A stretch of 64,000 nt of DNA from AP-15 sp963738185 (GTDB lineage: Bacteria > Pseudomonadota > Alphaproteobacteria > ATCC43930 > CGMCC-115725), in assembly GCA_963738185.1 (NCBI GenBank), contig CAVTVA010000003.1, positions 1,798,001 to 1,862,000 of the forward strand, in the 5' to 3' direction. Position 1 is the stretch's first letter. Each line of letters opens with the position of its first letter. The position numbers and the translations under genes are program-made. The notes below the pieces were generated by a model, which saw nothing but the letters and a program-made list of their open reading frames with translations, was not told the origin of the DNA and did no database searches. Shown here one piece after another: positions 27,255-35,349 of the stretch.

Positions 27255-27365
27255 ATGGTTGCTATCCGACTGAGGGGCGTGGTGCCCTGCCCTGACGCGA
27301 ACCTCCGTGGGACGCGTCTGCGCGGACGGGGCAACCGGGTCATCGACCCGAGTAGTCTGAGCTAA
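27255..27365 (+). CDS. Arginine-rich 36-residue leader peptide candidate
   Basis: ATG at 27255 preceded by GGGAGGA with a 4-base spacer, one of the best ribosome-binding sites in the window. It encodes 36 residues, seven of them Arg (positions 5, 7, 18, 21, 23, 25, 28), e.g. NLRGTRLRGRGNR. It ends 12 nt before the 5' arm of a terminator-like hairpin and 171 nt before the decarboxylase start. By analogy with the E. coli SpeFL leader peptide, which senses ornithine, it may couple translation to decarboxylase expression. That link is inference; there is no sequence similarity claim. Confidence 0.5.
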   Translation: MVAIRLRGVVPCPDANLRGTRLRGRGNRVIDPSSLS

Positions 27366-27377
27366 GCAGCACAACCA

Positions 27378-27413
27378 GACCGAACCGGCGCCTGCGCACC
27401 GGCCGGTCCTTTT
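27378..27413 (+). terminator. Intrinsic terminator-like hairpin (attenuator) in the decarboxylase leader
   Basis: The stem GACCG-aa-CCGG (27378-27388) pairs with CCGG-c-CGGTC (27399-27408) around a 10-nt loop, followed by CTTTT (27409-27413). It lies after the short Arg-rich frame and before the decarboxylase, so it would end transcription early unless disrupted. The 3' arm sequence GGCCGGTCC recurs exactly at 27230-27238. Confidence 0.6.
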
Positions 27414-27536
27414 CTATCTGCTCTCGGCCAAACCCGAGGCTGCACTGGCGTCGTTTCGACGCGCCGTCGCGGCTCCGGGTGCTGCCGGCAGCAGCTGTTT
27501 TGCTCAGCCGCCTCGCGGGAAGGATGACCCCCAGGA

Positions 27537-28667
27537 ATGAATGAGAGGATTTCGCGCTTCCTCGCCGACCACATGCCCGAGACCCCGTGCCTCGTCGTCG
27601 ATCTCGGCCTGATCGCCGAGGCCTATGACGCGTTGTGCCGGCATCTGCCGCTGGCCCGCGTTTACTACGCGGTCAAGGCCAACCCGGCCCCGGCGATCCT
27701 CGCCATGCTGGAGCGCAAGGGCGCCAATTTCGACGTGGCGAGCCGCGGCGAGGTCGAGCTGTGCCTCGATAACGGGGTCGCCGCCGATCGGCTGTCCTTT
27801 GGCAACACGATCAAAAAGGAAAAGGACATCGCCTTTGCCTATGGCATGGGGCTGCGCCTCTTTGCTTTCGACAGCGCGCACGAGCTTGACAAGCTGGCGC
27901 GTGCCGCACCCGGGGCCCGCGTCTTCTGCCGCATCCTGGTCGATTGCGCCGGTGCGGAGTGGCCGCTGTCGCGCAAATTCGGCTGCGCCCCCGAGATGGC
28001 GGTCGAGCTGCTGCGCCGGGCGCGCGAGCTTGGTCTCGACCCGTACGGAGTGTCATTCCATGTCGGCTCGCAGCAGACCGACCTCGACCAGTGGGACAGC
28101 GCGGTCGGGACCGCGGCGCAGATGTTCTCGCTGCTCGCCGAGGCCGATATCGATCTGCGCATGGTCAATATCGGCGGCGGCTTTCCGGCGCATTACACCA
28201 GCGAGGTCCCGGCGGTCGATTGCTATGCCCGGGCGGTGATGGCGGCGGTCACCCGGCATTTCGGCAATCATCTGCCGGAGATCATCATCGAGCCCGGGCG
28301 CTCGCTGGTCGGCGATGCGGGCGTGATCCAGAGCGAGGTCGTGCTGATCTCGGAAAAAGGGTGCGGCGACGCGCGGCGCTGGGTCTATCTCGATGTCGGC
28401 AAGTTCAACGGGCTCGCCGAGACGATGGACGAGAGCATCAAATACCGGATCGCGACCCCGGGCCGGGCCGGGGCCTGTGGCCCGGTGATCCTCGCCGGGC
28501 CGACCTGCGACAGCGCCGACATTCTCTATGAACGGACCGAGTATCGGCTGCCGCTCGGCCTCGAGGTCGGCGACAAGGTAGAGATCCTATCGGCCGGCGC
28601 TTATACCGCGAGCTACGCCTCGGTCGGGTTCAACGGCTTCGCGCCGATCCGCACCTACTGCATCTGA
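27537..28667 (+). CDS. Ornithine (lysine/ornithine) decarboxylase, fold-III PLP enzyme
   Basis: A 376-residue alanine-racemase-fold decarboxylase. The PLP Lys47 lies in 'VYYAVKANPAP', the glycine loop in 'VNIGGGFPAHY', the phosphate-binding 'EPGRSLVGDAG' and the catalytic Cys in 'GPTCDSADIL', as in eukaryotic-type ODC. It makes putrescine from ornithine (possibly cadaverine from lysine), the first step of polyamine synthesis. ATG 27537 has only a weak AGGA close by. A six-codon frame (ATG 27524, good GGGAAGG) ends across this start and could couple initiation. Regulation through the leader is likely. Confidence 0.9.
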   Translation: MNERISRFLADHMPETPCLVVDLGLIAEAYDALCRHLPLARVYYAVKANPAPAILAMLERKGANFDVASRGEVELCLDNGVAADRLSFGNTIKKEKDIAFAYGMGLRLFAFDSAHELDKLARAAPGARVFCRILVDCAGAEWPLSRKFGCAPEMAVELLRRARELGLDPYGVSFHVGSQQTDLDQWDSAVGTAAQMFSLLAEADIDLRMVNIGGGFPAHYTSEVPAVDCYARAVMAAVTRHFGNHLPEIIIEPGRSLVGDAGVIQSEVVLISEKGCGDARRWVYLDVGKFNGLAETMDESIKYRIATPGRAGACGPVILAGPTCDSADILYERTEYRLPLGLEVGDKVEILSAGAYTASYASVGFNGFAPIRTYCI

Positions 28668-28795
28668 GCGCGCGGCGCCGCCCGGGCTGCCGCGTTTCCC
28701 GGCATATTGAGCCGCCACCCCCGCGCAAGCGCCGCGAAAGCGGGAATGACGAATGAAATTTCTGGTCTGCGTTCCCTGTGTCTCTGTGGTGACAT

Positions 28796-29320
28796 TCATT
28801 TCGCCCGCAGGCGGTGCCACGGATGCGGCGGGCCGGGGATTTTGGCGCGCAGGGTGTAGACCGAAGTGCGTGGGGTGAAAAAGATCTTGTTCAGGTCGGG
28901 CCGCCAAACGCCAGGTTGGCCGGGGCCTCCGGGGTGCGGATCACGCCCAATTTGCTGCCGTCCGGGGCGAACACCCAGGTCCCGCCGGGGCCGGTGCAGT
29001 AGACTGGCCTTGCTGGTCGACCTTCAGCCATCGGGAACGCCGTCGGCCTCCTCGGACGACATATCGGCAAAGATGCGCCGCCTGACCATGTTTTCGGCGC
29101 TGTCGAGCTCGATCGCATGGATGTACTGGGCGTGCCGGGTATTGGCGACACAGAGGGTGCGCTCGTCGGGCGAGAAGGCGAGCACGTTTGGGTATTCGAA
29201 CTCGGCGACGAGCCGGCTCGCACCATCGGGCATCACCGCGTAGACCCCGGAATGCGCCAGCTCCTTGTCGGCGAGCGGCACCCGCAGCCCGGGGTCGGTG
29301 AACCAGATGCTGCCGTTGCC
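28796..29320 (-). pseudogene. SMP-30/gluconolactonase-like beta-propeller, C-terminal remnant
   Basis: Read on the minus strand, 29320 to 28796 encodes 'GSIWFTDPGLRVPLADKELA', 'YPNVLAFSPDERTLCVANTR', then 'TGPGGTWVFAPDGSKLGVIR' and 'NKIFFTPRTSVYTLRAKIPG' in successive frames. This is the C-terminal half of an SMP-30/gluconolactonase-type lactonase. The N-terminal half is missing (homology stops abruptly near 29320), and at least three single-base losses (about 29029, 28999 and 28905) break the rest. Unlike the +1 shifts elsewhere, these are deletions in an already truncated gene, so real decay is likely. Confidence 0.72.
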
Positions 29321-29607
29321 ATGGCATTATTGGCCACTTCACGCAGCCGCGCGGTCGGGATTGGAATGGCATCGTTTAGGAACCGGTCATAGGTGTTGTG
29401 GGTTAGCGCGATCACTCGAGGCCACGCCATCTGCGACACTCGACCTGCACGGTATGGGGCGATGCCAGCATCGCGAGCGGCGACTTCGGAAAATCTGCGC
29501 CTCCTTCGCCCTTGAGGCGTGCGACGCGTACGTTTTCGAGGGAATTGGGTCGCAGGACCGATTTCGCAACGCGTGTTTTCGGAAACGAAAGGTGCCAAGG
29601 TGCAGTG

Positions 29608-29895
29608 GTAATGGCCTGCGGAGATCGGGAAGGGTCCGCCGCCGGAGAACTTGTCTTCCATGTGTTCGGTGCGATCGCGCATTTCGAGCGGCGCCTCATC
29701 GCCGAGCACACCCGCGACGGTCTCGCCGCCGCGGCCGCTAACGGCAGACGCCCAGCACGCAAACCTCTCGATCCCGAAAAGCTGGAGGCTGCCCTCGCTC
29801 TGGTCGCCGCGGCCCTCTCGCCGACCAAGGCCGCCTTCCAGGTCGGCATCGGTCGCTCCACTCTTTATGAAACCCTCGCCGAGCGCGGTTCTTAA
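29608..29895 (+). pseudogene. Serine recombinase (resolvase/invertase), C-terminal fragment
   Basis: The last 95 or so codons of a Tn3-type resolvase/invertase: 'AAGELVFHVFGAIAHFERRLIAEHTRDGL' (split; the end of the catalytic domain and helix E), a linker, and a C-terminal helix-turn-helix 'AAFQVGIGRSTLYETLAERGS'. The N-terminal catalytic domain with its Ser nucleophile is absent, so it is inactive. It marks a former transposon or invertible element at this place. The 287 bp before it (29321-29607) hold no recognisable gene. Confidence 0.78.
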
Positions 29896-29915
29896 TCGGC
29901 CGCGCCACGCTCATT

Positions 29916-29955
29916 TTTACGGTAAGCGCAGCTTTCGGTGATTTCTTACCGTAAA
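29916..29955. repeat. 11-bp perfect inverted repeat beside the recombinase fragment
   Basis: TTTACGGTAAG (29916-29926) and CTTACCGTAAA (29945-29955) are exact reverse complements separated by 18 bp, in a locally AT-richer stretch 20 bp after the recombinase fragment's stop. It could be a recombination (res-like) half-site pair, a regulator site or a terminator remnant. Confidence 0.6.
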
Positions 29956-29974
29956 TTTCCGCACGGATGCTGCC

Positions 29975-30100
29975 GGAAGCCCATTACGGCCGCCCCCAGA
30001 TTGGCGCAGGCAGCGGCGAGCGCGGTGGTTGGGATCTGGGCCTTGTCACCGATCTCGGCGAGGAAGGGCGACCAGCGTGGCCGCAAACACCCCGTTCCGA
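29975..30100 (-). pseudogene. UPF0016 (GDT1/TMEM165-like) membrane protein fragment
   Basis: On the minus strand a short stretch reads 'VFAATLVA' and, one frame over, 'FLAEIGDKAQIPTTALAAA' followed by 'NLGAAVMG'. The E-x-GDK motif with the following helix is the hallmark of the UPF0016 family of Mn/Ca transporters. Only about 40 codons of one repeat are left and a frameshift interrupts them near 30066. It is a relic, consistent with repeated rearrangement of this region. Confidence 0.55.
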
Positions 30101-30542
30101 TACGCCCTGCGCGAAGTGGCCGGTGACACATCTCGCGTCCATGTGGGCCGGCGGAGCGCGCCGGGCAGGATCACAGCCGGCTAAAGGGTTGGACAATGCA
30201 CATCCGGGTTCGGATTTGCTGCGAGCCCGCCGGCAGTGGTCCGTCGAATTCGCCCCGCATCGCTCAAAGTTCACCGCCGGCATATGACCGCCGGTGCCGC
30301 CGTGCATGCTCGCTTCGCGTAATCGACTGCTTCAACGCGGCCTTCGTGCGGCGGTTGATGCAGATCAAGGCCCCGAGTGGACCGGATTTATATGCGAAAT
30401 TTATTAAAAGGGCTCCCGCACCCTCTCGAATTTTTATTTTAAACCTGCAATTTTTCCCGGCGATACGGGCGTGATGAGCGCCGGCCGAGAGGCCGCCGGC
30501 ACCGCCGACAAGGCTCCGCCGGCCGGATGTCGCAGGATCCCA
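30101..30542. promoter_or_regulatory. Gene-free region upstream of the kdp operon with an AT-rich promoter-like segment
   Basis: No gene is supported in these 440 bp. The segment 30385-30456 is strikingly AT-rich for this genome (runs such as TTTATATGCGAAATTTATT and TTTTTATTTTAAACC) and lies 90-160 bp before the first small gene of the operon. KdpE operators in other bacteria are T-rich, so this is the likely site of the kdp promoter and KdpE binding. A GC-rich hairpin (GCCGGC...GCCGGC, about 30480-30500) follows. Confidence 0.4.
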
Positions 30543-30554
30543 ATGGAGACATCG

Positions 30555-30638
30555 ATGTATGACGCGCTGATGGTTGCGATCGGTTGCGGGTTTTTCGCCG
30601 CCGCCGTGCTCTACGCGCTGGCCTGCGAGCGGATGTGA
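30555..30638 (+). CDS. 27-residue membrane peptide at the head of the kdp operon
   Basis: A single hydrophobic helix, MYDALMVAIGCGFF then AAAVLYALACERM. It is placed 9 bp before kdpF, and an in-frame ATG at 30543 would add four residues. Similar tiny membrane ORFs with a terminal 'CERL/CDRL'-like end precede kdpF in many proteobacteria, but no function is established. GGAG lies about 6 bases before ATG 30555. Confidence 0.6.
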   Translation: MYDALMVAIGCGFFAAAVLYALACERM

Positions 30639-30647
30639 GACTCGGCG

Positions 30648-30737
30648 ATGCTGTTCGATTTTCTCCTCGGCGCGATCGCCAGCCTGGCGATCACGCTCTA
30701 CCTCGTCTTCGCGCTGATCAACCCCGAGCGCTTCTGA
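30648..30737 (+). CDS. kdpF: K+-transporting ATPase subunit KdpF
   Basis: 29 residues, one transmembrane helix (LLGAIASLAITLYLVFALI) ending in 'NPERF', the standard KdpF ending. KdpF stabilises the KdpFABC potassium pump in the inner membrane. It begins 9 bp after the preceding small gene and ends 19 bp before kdpA. Confidence 0.88.
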   Translation: MLFDFLLGAIASLAITLYLVFALINPERF

Positions 30738-30756
30738 GCGCTTCCCGGAGCCTCAC

Positions 30757-32493
30757 ATGACCTGGAACGGTTGGATTCAGATCGCGCTGTTCAGCGCGAT
30801 CGTGATCCTGATCACGCGGCCGCTGGGCGGCTACATGACGCGTGTGTTCGCCGGCGACAGAACCGTTCTGACGCCGGTGCTGCGCCCGATCGAGCGCGCC
30901 GTCTACTGGTGCTGCGGCGTCGACGAGAACGAGGAGCAGCACTGGCTGACCTATGCCGTCGCGATGCTGTTTTTCAGCGTCGCCGGCTTTGCCAGCCTCT
31001 ACGCGCTGCAGCGCCTGCAACGGTACCTGCCGTTCAACCCGCAGGGCCAGAGCGCGGTCGAGCAAAGCCTCGCGTTCAACACCTCGGTCAGTTTCGTCAC
31101 CAACACGAACTGGCAAGCCTACAGCGGCGAGACGACGATGGGCTATCTGGTGCAGATGGCCGGCCTCACCGTGCACAATTTCGTGTCGGCGGCGACCGGC
31201 ATCGCGATGGCGCTGGCGCTGATCCGCGGCCTCATACGCCGCGAAGCCAAAACCGTCGGCAATTTCTGGGTCGATCTGACCCGCGGCACCCTCTACATCC
31301 TGCTGCCGATCTCGATCGTCGGCGCGCTCGTGCTGGTATGGCTGGGCGCGCCGCAGGATCTCGGCGCTTATGTCGAGGCGACGACGCTCGAAGGCGCCAA
31401 GCAGGTCATCGCGCACGGCCCGGTCGCCTCGCAGGAGATCATCAAGGAACTCGGCACCAACGGCGGCGGGTTCTTCAACGCCAATTCTGCGCATCCATAC
31501 GAAAACCCGAACGCAATCGCCAACCTGATCGAATTGGTCGCGATCTTCTCGATCGGCGCGGCGCTGACCAACGTGCTCGGCCGCATGGTCAAGGACGAGC
31601 GCCAGGGCTGGGCGATTTTTGCGGCGATGGGCCTGTTGTTCCTGGCCGGAGTCGCGGTTTGCTACAACTCGGAAGCCCACGCCAATCCCGCGTTCGCGCA
31701 ATACGGCGTCGATTCAGCACACAGCGCCCTGCAATCCGGCGGCAACATGGAAGGCAAGGAGGTGCGCTTCGCGCCGGCGCTGTCGACCCTCTGGGCGGTT
31801 GTGACGACCGACACCTCGTGCGGCGCCGTCAACTCGATGCACGACAGCTATTTGCCGGTCGGCGGCATGATCCCGATGGTCAATATGATGCTCGGCGAAG
31901 TCATCTTCGGCGGCGTCGGCTCCGGGCTCTACGGCATCCTCGGATTTGCGATCGTCGCGATGTTCGTCGCTGGCCTGATGGTTGGGCGCACCCCGGAATA
32001 TCTCGGCAAGAAGCTTGAAGCCAAGGAAGTCAAGATGACGATCCTGGCGCTGCTGAGCCTGCCGCTATCGATCCTCGGCTGGACCGCATTGGCGGTGGTC
32101 TTGCCGCAGGGCCTCGCCGGCCTTGCCAACAGCGGGCCGCACGGTTTCTCCGAGATCCTCTACGCCTATACCGAAGGTACCGCCAACAACGGCAGCGCCT
32201 TTGCCGGCCTCAGCGCCAATACCTGGTTCTACAACCTGACGATTGCCGGGGCGATGCTGACGGGCCGCTTCATTTTTGTCGTGCCGATGCTCGCCGTCGC
32301 CGGCTCGTTAGCGCGGAAGAAGCTCGTCGAACGCTCGGCCGGCACCTTCCCGACGCACAGCCCGCAATTTGTCGGCCTTCTCGTCGGCGTCATCCTGATC
32401 ATCGGCGGGTTGACCTACTTCCCGGCCGTCTCGCTCGGGCCCGTCACCGAACAGATCGCGATGAACCAGGGCCACCTCTATCGCAGCCCGTAG
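30757..32493 (+). CDS. kdpA: Potassium-transporting ATPase subunit KdpA
   Basis: A 578-residue K+-selective channel-like subunit with about ten membrane helices. Selectivity-filter loops are visible: 'VTNTNWQAYSGE', 'ELGTNGGGFFNANSAHPYENP' and 'DTSCGAVNSMHDS', plus 'TEGTANNGSAFAGL'. It binds K+ from the periplasm with high affinity and passes it to KdpB. Full length. Second cistron of kdpFABC after the small ORF. Confidence 0.95.
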   Translation: MTWNGWIQIALFSAIVILITRPLGGYMTRVFAGDRTVLTPVLRPIERAVYWCCGVDENEEQHWLTYAVAMLFFSVAGFASLYALQRLQRYLPFNPQGQSAVEQSLAFNTSVSFVTNTNWQAYSGETTMGYLVQMAGLTVHNFVSAATGIAMALALIRGLIRREAKTVGNFWVDLTRGTLYILLPISIVGALVLVWLGAPQDLGAYVEATTLEGAKQVIAHGPVASQEIIKELGTNGGGFFNANSAHPYENPNAIANLIELVAIFSIGAALTNVLGRMVKDERQGWAIFAAMGLLFLAGVAVCYNSEAHANPAFAQYGVDSAHSALQSGGNMEGKEVRFAPALSTLWAVVTTDTSCGAVNSMHDSYLPVGGMIPMVNMMLGEVIFGGVGSGLYGILGFAIVAMFVAGLMVGRTPEYLGKKLEAKEVKMTILALLSLPLSILGWTALAVVLPQGLAGLANSGPHGFSEILYAYTEGTANNGSAFAGLSANTWFYNLTIAGAMLTGRFIFVVPMLAVAGSLARKKLVERSAGTFPTHSPQFVGLLVGVILIIGGLTYFPAVSLGPVTEQIAMNQGHLYRSP

Positions 32494-32520
32494 GCGACCT
32501 ATTCCCGAGGGAATATCCCA

Positions 32521-34696
32521 ATGACTGACGTTTCGTCCCTGCTCAACGCGCCGGAGAGCGAGGCACTCAAACGCCATGTGCGGCCGCTGGCACTGCTTGA
32601 TCGCTCGCTGCTGGTGCCGGCGATCTGGGCGTCGTTCCAAAAGCTTGACCCGCGCACGCTGGTCAGGAACCCGGTCATGTTCTGCGTCGAGATCGTGTCG
32701 GTTCTGACGACGATCTTTTTCATCCGTGACCTGATCACCGGCGGGACCGGAATTGTCGGCAGCACGCCCGGCTTCTCTGGGCAAATCACTGCCTGGCTCT
32801 GGTTCACGGTGCTGTTCGCCAACTTCGCCGAAGCGGTGGCGGAAGGGCGCGGCAAGGCACAGGCGGATACGCTGCGCCGCACCCGCGCCGAGACCCGCGC
32901 CAAGCTTCTCGGCCGCGCCGGATCGGATGCGTTCACGATGGTCGATGCCGCCGACCTGAAGGCGGGCGATTTCGTGCTCGTCGAGGCCGGCGACCTGATC
33001 CCGTCCGACGGCGAGGTCGTCGAGGGCGTCGCTTCGGTCGACGAATTCGGCGATCACCGGCGAATCGGCGCCGGTCATCCGGGAAAGCGGCGGCGACCGC
33101 TCGGCCGTCACCGGCGGCACCCGCGTCACCTCCGACCGGCTCAAGGTCCGCATCACCGCGGCGCAGGGCTCGACGTTTCTCGACCGCATGATCGCGCTCG
33201 TGGAGGGCGCGGTGCGCCAGAAGACGCCGAACGAGATCGCGCTCAACATCCTGCTCGCCGGCATGACGCTGATCTTCGTCTTCGCGACCGTCACGATCCC
33301 GAGTTTTGCCGCGTATGCGAAAGGCGCGGTCGCCGTCGTTGTGCTGATCGCGCTGTTCGTCTGCCTGATCCCGACGACGATCGGCGCCCTCTTGTCGGCG
33401 ATCGGCATCGCCGGCATGGACAGGCTCGTGCGGTTCAACGTGCTGGCGATGTCCGGCCGCGCCGTCGAGGCGGCGGGCGATGTCGATACGCTGCTCCTCG
33501 ACAAGACCGGCACAATCACGCTCGGCAACCGCCAGGCGACCGCGTTTCTGCCGCTCCCCGGCATTGACGAACGCGACCTCGCCGACGCCGCGCAGCTCGC
33601 TTCATTGTCGGACGAGACGCCGGAAGGCCGCTCGATTGTCGTGCTGGCGAAGGAAAAATACGGCATCCGCGCCCGCGACATGGCGCCGCTCAGCGCCACG
33701 TTCGTGCCGTTTACGGCGCAGACGCGGATGAGCGGCATCGACGTCGACGGCGCGACGATCCGCAAGGGCGCGGTCGACGTGATCGTCGCCTTTGTCGAGG
33801 GCACCGCGACCGCTCCTACCGGGGGCCGGGGCGGTGGCGCCGCGGTCGCCGCCGCCCGCACCGCGCCGGTGGTTTCGGAAGCGGTCGGCGAACTGACGGC
33901 CACAGCCGAGCGCATCGCCCGCGAGGGCGGCACCCCACTCGCCGTCGCCAAGGACCGCAAGCTCCTGGGCATCATTCAGCTCAAGGACATCGTCAAGGGC
34001 GGCATCCGAGAGCGTTTCGCCGAACTGCGCCAGATGGGCATCCGCACGGTCATGATCACCGGCGACAACCCGCTGACCGCCGCCGCGATTGCGGCCGAAT
34101 CCGGGGTGGACGATTTCCTCGCGCAAGCGACGCCGGAGGACAAGCTGAAGCTGATCCGCGATGAGCAGTCGAAGGGCAAGCTCGTCGCGATGTGCGGCGA
34201 CGGCACCAACGACGCGCCGGCCCTCGCACAGGCCGATGTTGGAGTCGCGATGAACACCGGCACGATGGCGGCGCGCGAGGCCGGCAACATGGTCGATCTC
34301 GACAGCGACCCGACCAAGCTTATCGAGATCGTCGAAATCGGCAAACAATTGCTGATGACGCGCGGCGCCCTGACGACTTTCTCGATCGCCAACGATGTCG
34401 CGAAGTACTTCGCGATCATCCCGGCGATGTTCGCCGCATTTTATCCGCAGCTCGGCGTCCTCAACGTCATGGGTCTGCACAGCCCGGAAAGCGCGATCCT
34501 GTCGGCGATTATCTTCAACGCGCTGATCATCATTGCGCTGATCCCGCTGTCGCTCCGGGGAGTAACGTATCGACCGACCGGGGCGGCCAGCATTCTCCGC
34601 CGCAACCTGCTGATTTACGGGGTCGGCGGCCTGATCATACCGTTCGTCGGCATCAAGCTGATCGACCTCGCGGTCACCGCGGTCGGCCTCGCCTGA
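32521..34696 (+). CDS. kdpB: Potassium-transporting ATPase ATP-binding subunit KdpB (frame broken by a +1 base)
   Basis: A P-type ATPase of about 724 residues. In the first frame are the N-terminal helices and 'LVEAGDLIPSDGEVVEGVASVDE'. An extra T at 33046-33047 shifts the frame, after which 'SAITGESAPVIRESGG', the phosphorylation site 'LLLDKTGTITLGNR', 'MITGDNPLTAAAIA' and 'GDGTNDAPALAQADVGVAM' continue to 34696. All catalytic motifs are present once joined. KdpB hydrolyses ATP to drive K+ import. A sequence error is likelier than loss, as the rest of the operon is intact. Confidence 0.9.
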
Positions 34697-34717
34697 GCCT
34701 TTTTGGGACGTCCTCAA

Positions 34718-35323
34718 ATGCTGAAGCAAATCCGTCCGGCGATCATGATGATTATCGTCATGACCGCGATCACCGGGCTCACCTACCCGCTCGGAATGAC
34801 TGGCCTCGCCCAATTGATCTTTCCGCACCAGGCGAACGGCAGCCTGATCGAGAAGAACGGTAAAGTCATCGGCTCCGAACTGATCGGCCAGAACTTCACC
34901 TCGGCCAAATATTTCCATGGCCGCCCGTCGGCGACGACCGAGCCCGACCCGAAGGACGCATCGAAGACGATCCCAGTGCCGTACGCGGCCGACAATTCCG
35001 CTGGCTCCAATCTGGGGCCGACTTCGCAGGCGCTGATTGACCGGGTCAAGGTCGACGCCGCCGCGCTGCATGAGGAAAACCCAAGCCAGCCGGTGCCGGT
35101 CGACCTGGTGACGACCTCGGCAAGCGGCCTCGATCCTGATATTACTCCCGCCGCCGCCCTGTTTCAGGTATCGCGCATTGTCAAGGCGCGCGGACTGCCG
35201 GAGGCGCAGGTCCATCAACTGGTCGAGGCCCATATAAGCGATCGTATCCTCGGCATCATCGGCGAACCGCACGTCAATGTGCTGAAGCTAAACCTTGCCC
35301 TCGATGCGCTGCGGAACAAATAA
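34718..35323 (+). CDS. kdpC: Potassium-transporting ATPase subunit KdpC
   Basis: A 201-residue periplasmic subunit with one N-terminal membrane helix ('PAIMMIIVMTAITGLTYPLG'), followed by 'GSLIEKNGKVIGSELIGQNF', 'YFHGRPSAT', 'SNLGPTSQAL' and the C-terminal 'VNVLKLNLALD'. It stabilises the KdpFABC complex and ATP binding. ATG 34718 (MLKQIRPA) fits the family start. Confidence 0.93.
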   Translation: MLKQIRPAIMMIIVMTAITGLTYPLGMTGLAQLIFPHQANGSLIEKNGKVIGSELIGQNFTSAKYFHGRPSATTEPDPKDASKTIPVPYAADNSAGSNLGPTSQALIDRVKVDAAALHEENPSQPVPVDLVTTSASGLDPDITPAAALFQVSRIVKARGLPEAQVHQLVEAHISDRILGIIGEPHVNVLKLNLALDALRNK

Positions 35324-35349
35324 ACGCATTGCAAAGGCGCCCGTTCGGG

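Larger units (their letters stand above)
27060..27536 (+). ncRNA. Long structured leader of ornithine decarboxylase, candidate speF-type RNA
   Basis: A 480-nt gap between radC and the decarboxylase that is rich in exact complementary pairs. AGCGGCAA (27088-27095) pairs with TTGCCGCT (27108-27115), and CCCGGAA (27101-27107) pairs with TTCCGGG (27120-27126), an interleaved pseudoknot order. There is also a GCAA-tetraloop hairpin CCGGCC/GGCCGG (27220-27235), a short reading frame and a terminator-like hairpin. Known: the speF RNA motif was described upstream of ornithine decarboxylase genes in alphaproteobacteria. Identity with it is inferred from position and gene, not from a covariance match. 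Confidence 0.6.

Noticed and set aside
29233..29709. 158-codon minus-strand frame across the fragment region
   Set aside because: It crosses the antisense strand of the recombinase fragment and the end of the SMP-30 relic; no coherent domain.
32308..35272. Two long minus-strand frames (over 500 codons each) opposite kdpA, kdpB and kdpC
   Set aside because: Antisense frames of GC-rich genes; translations are repetitive and unrelated to any family, whereas the + strand holds intact Kdp motifs.
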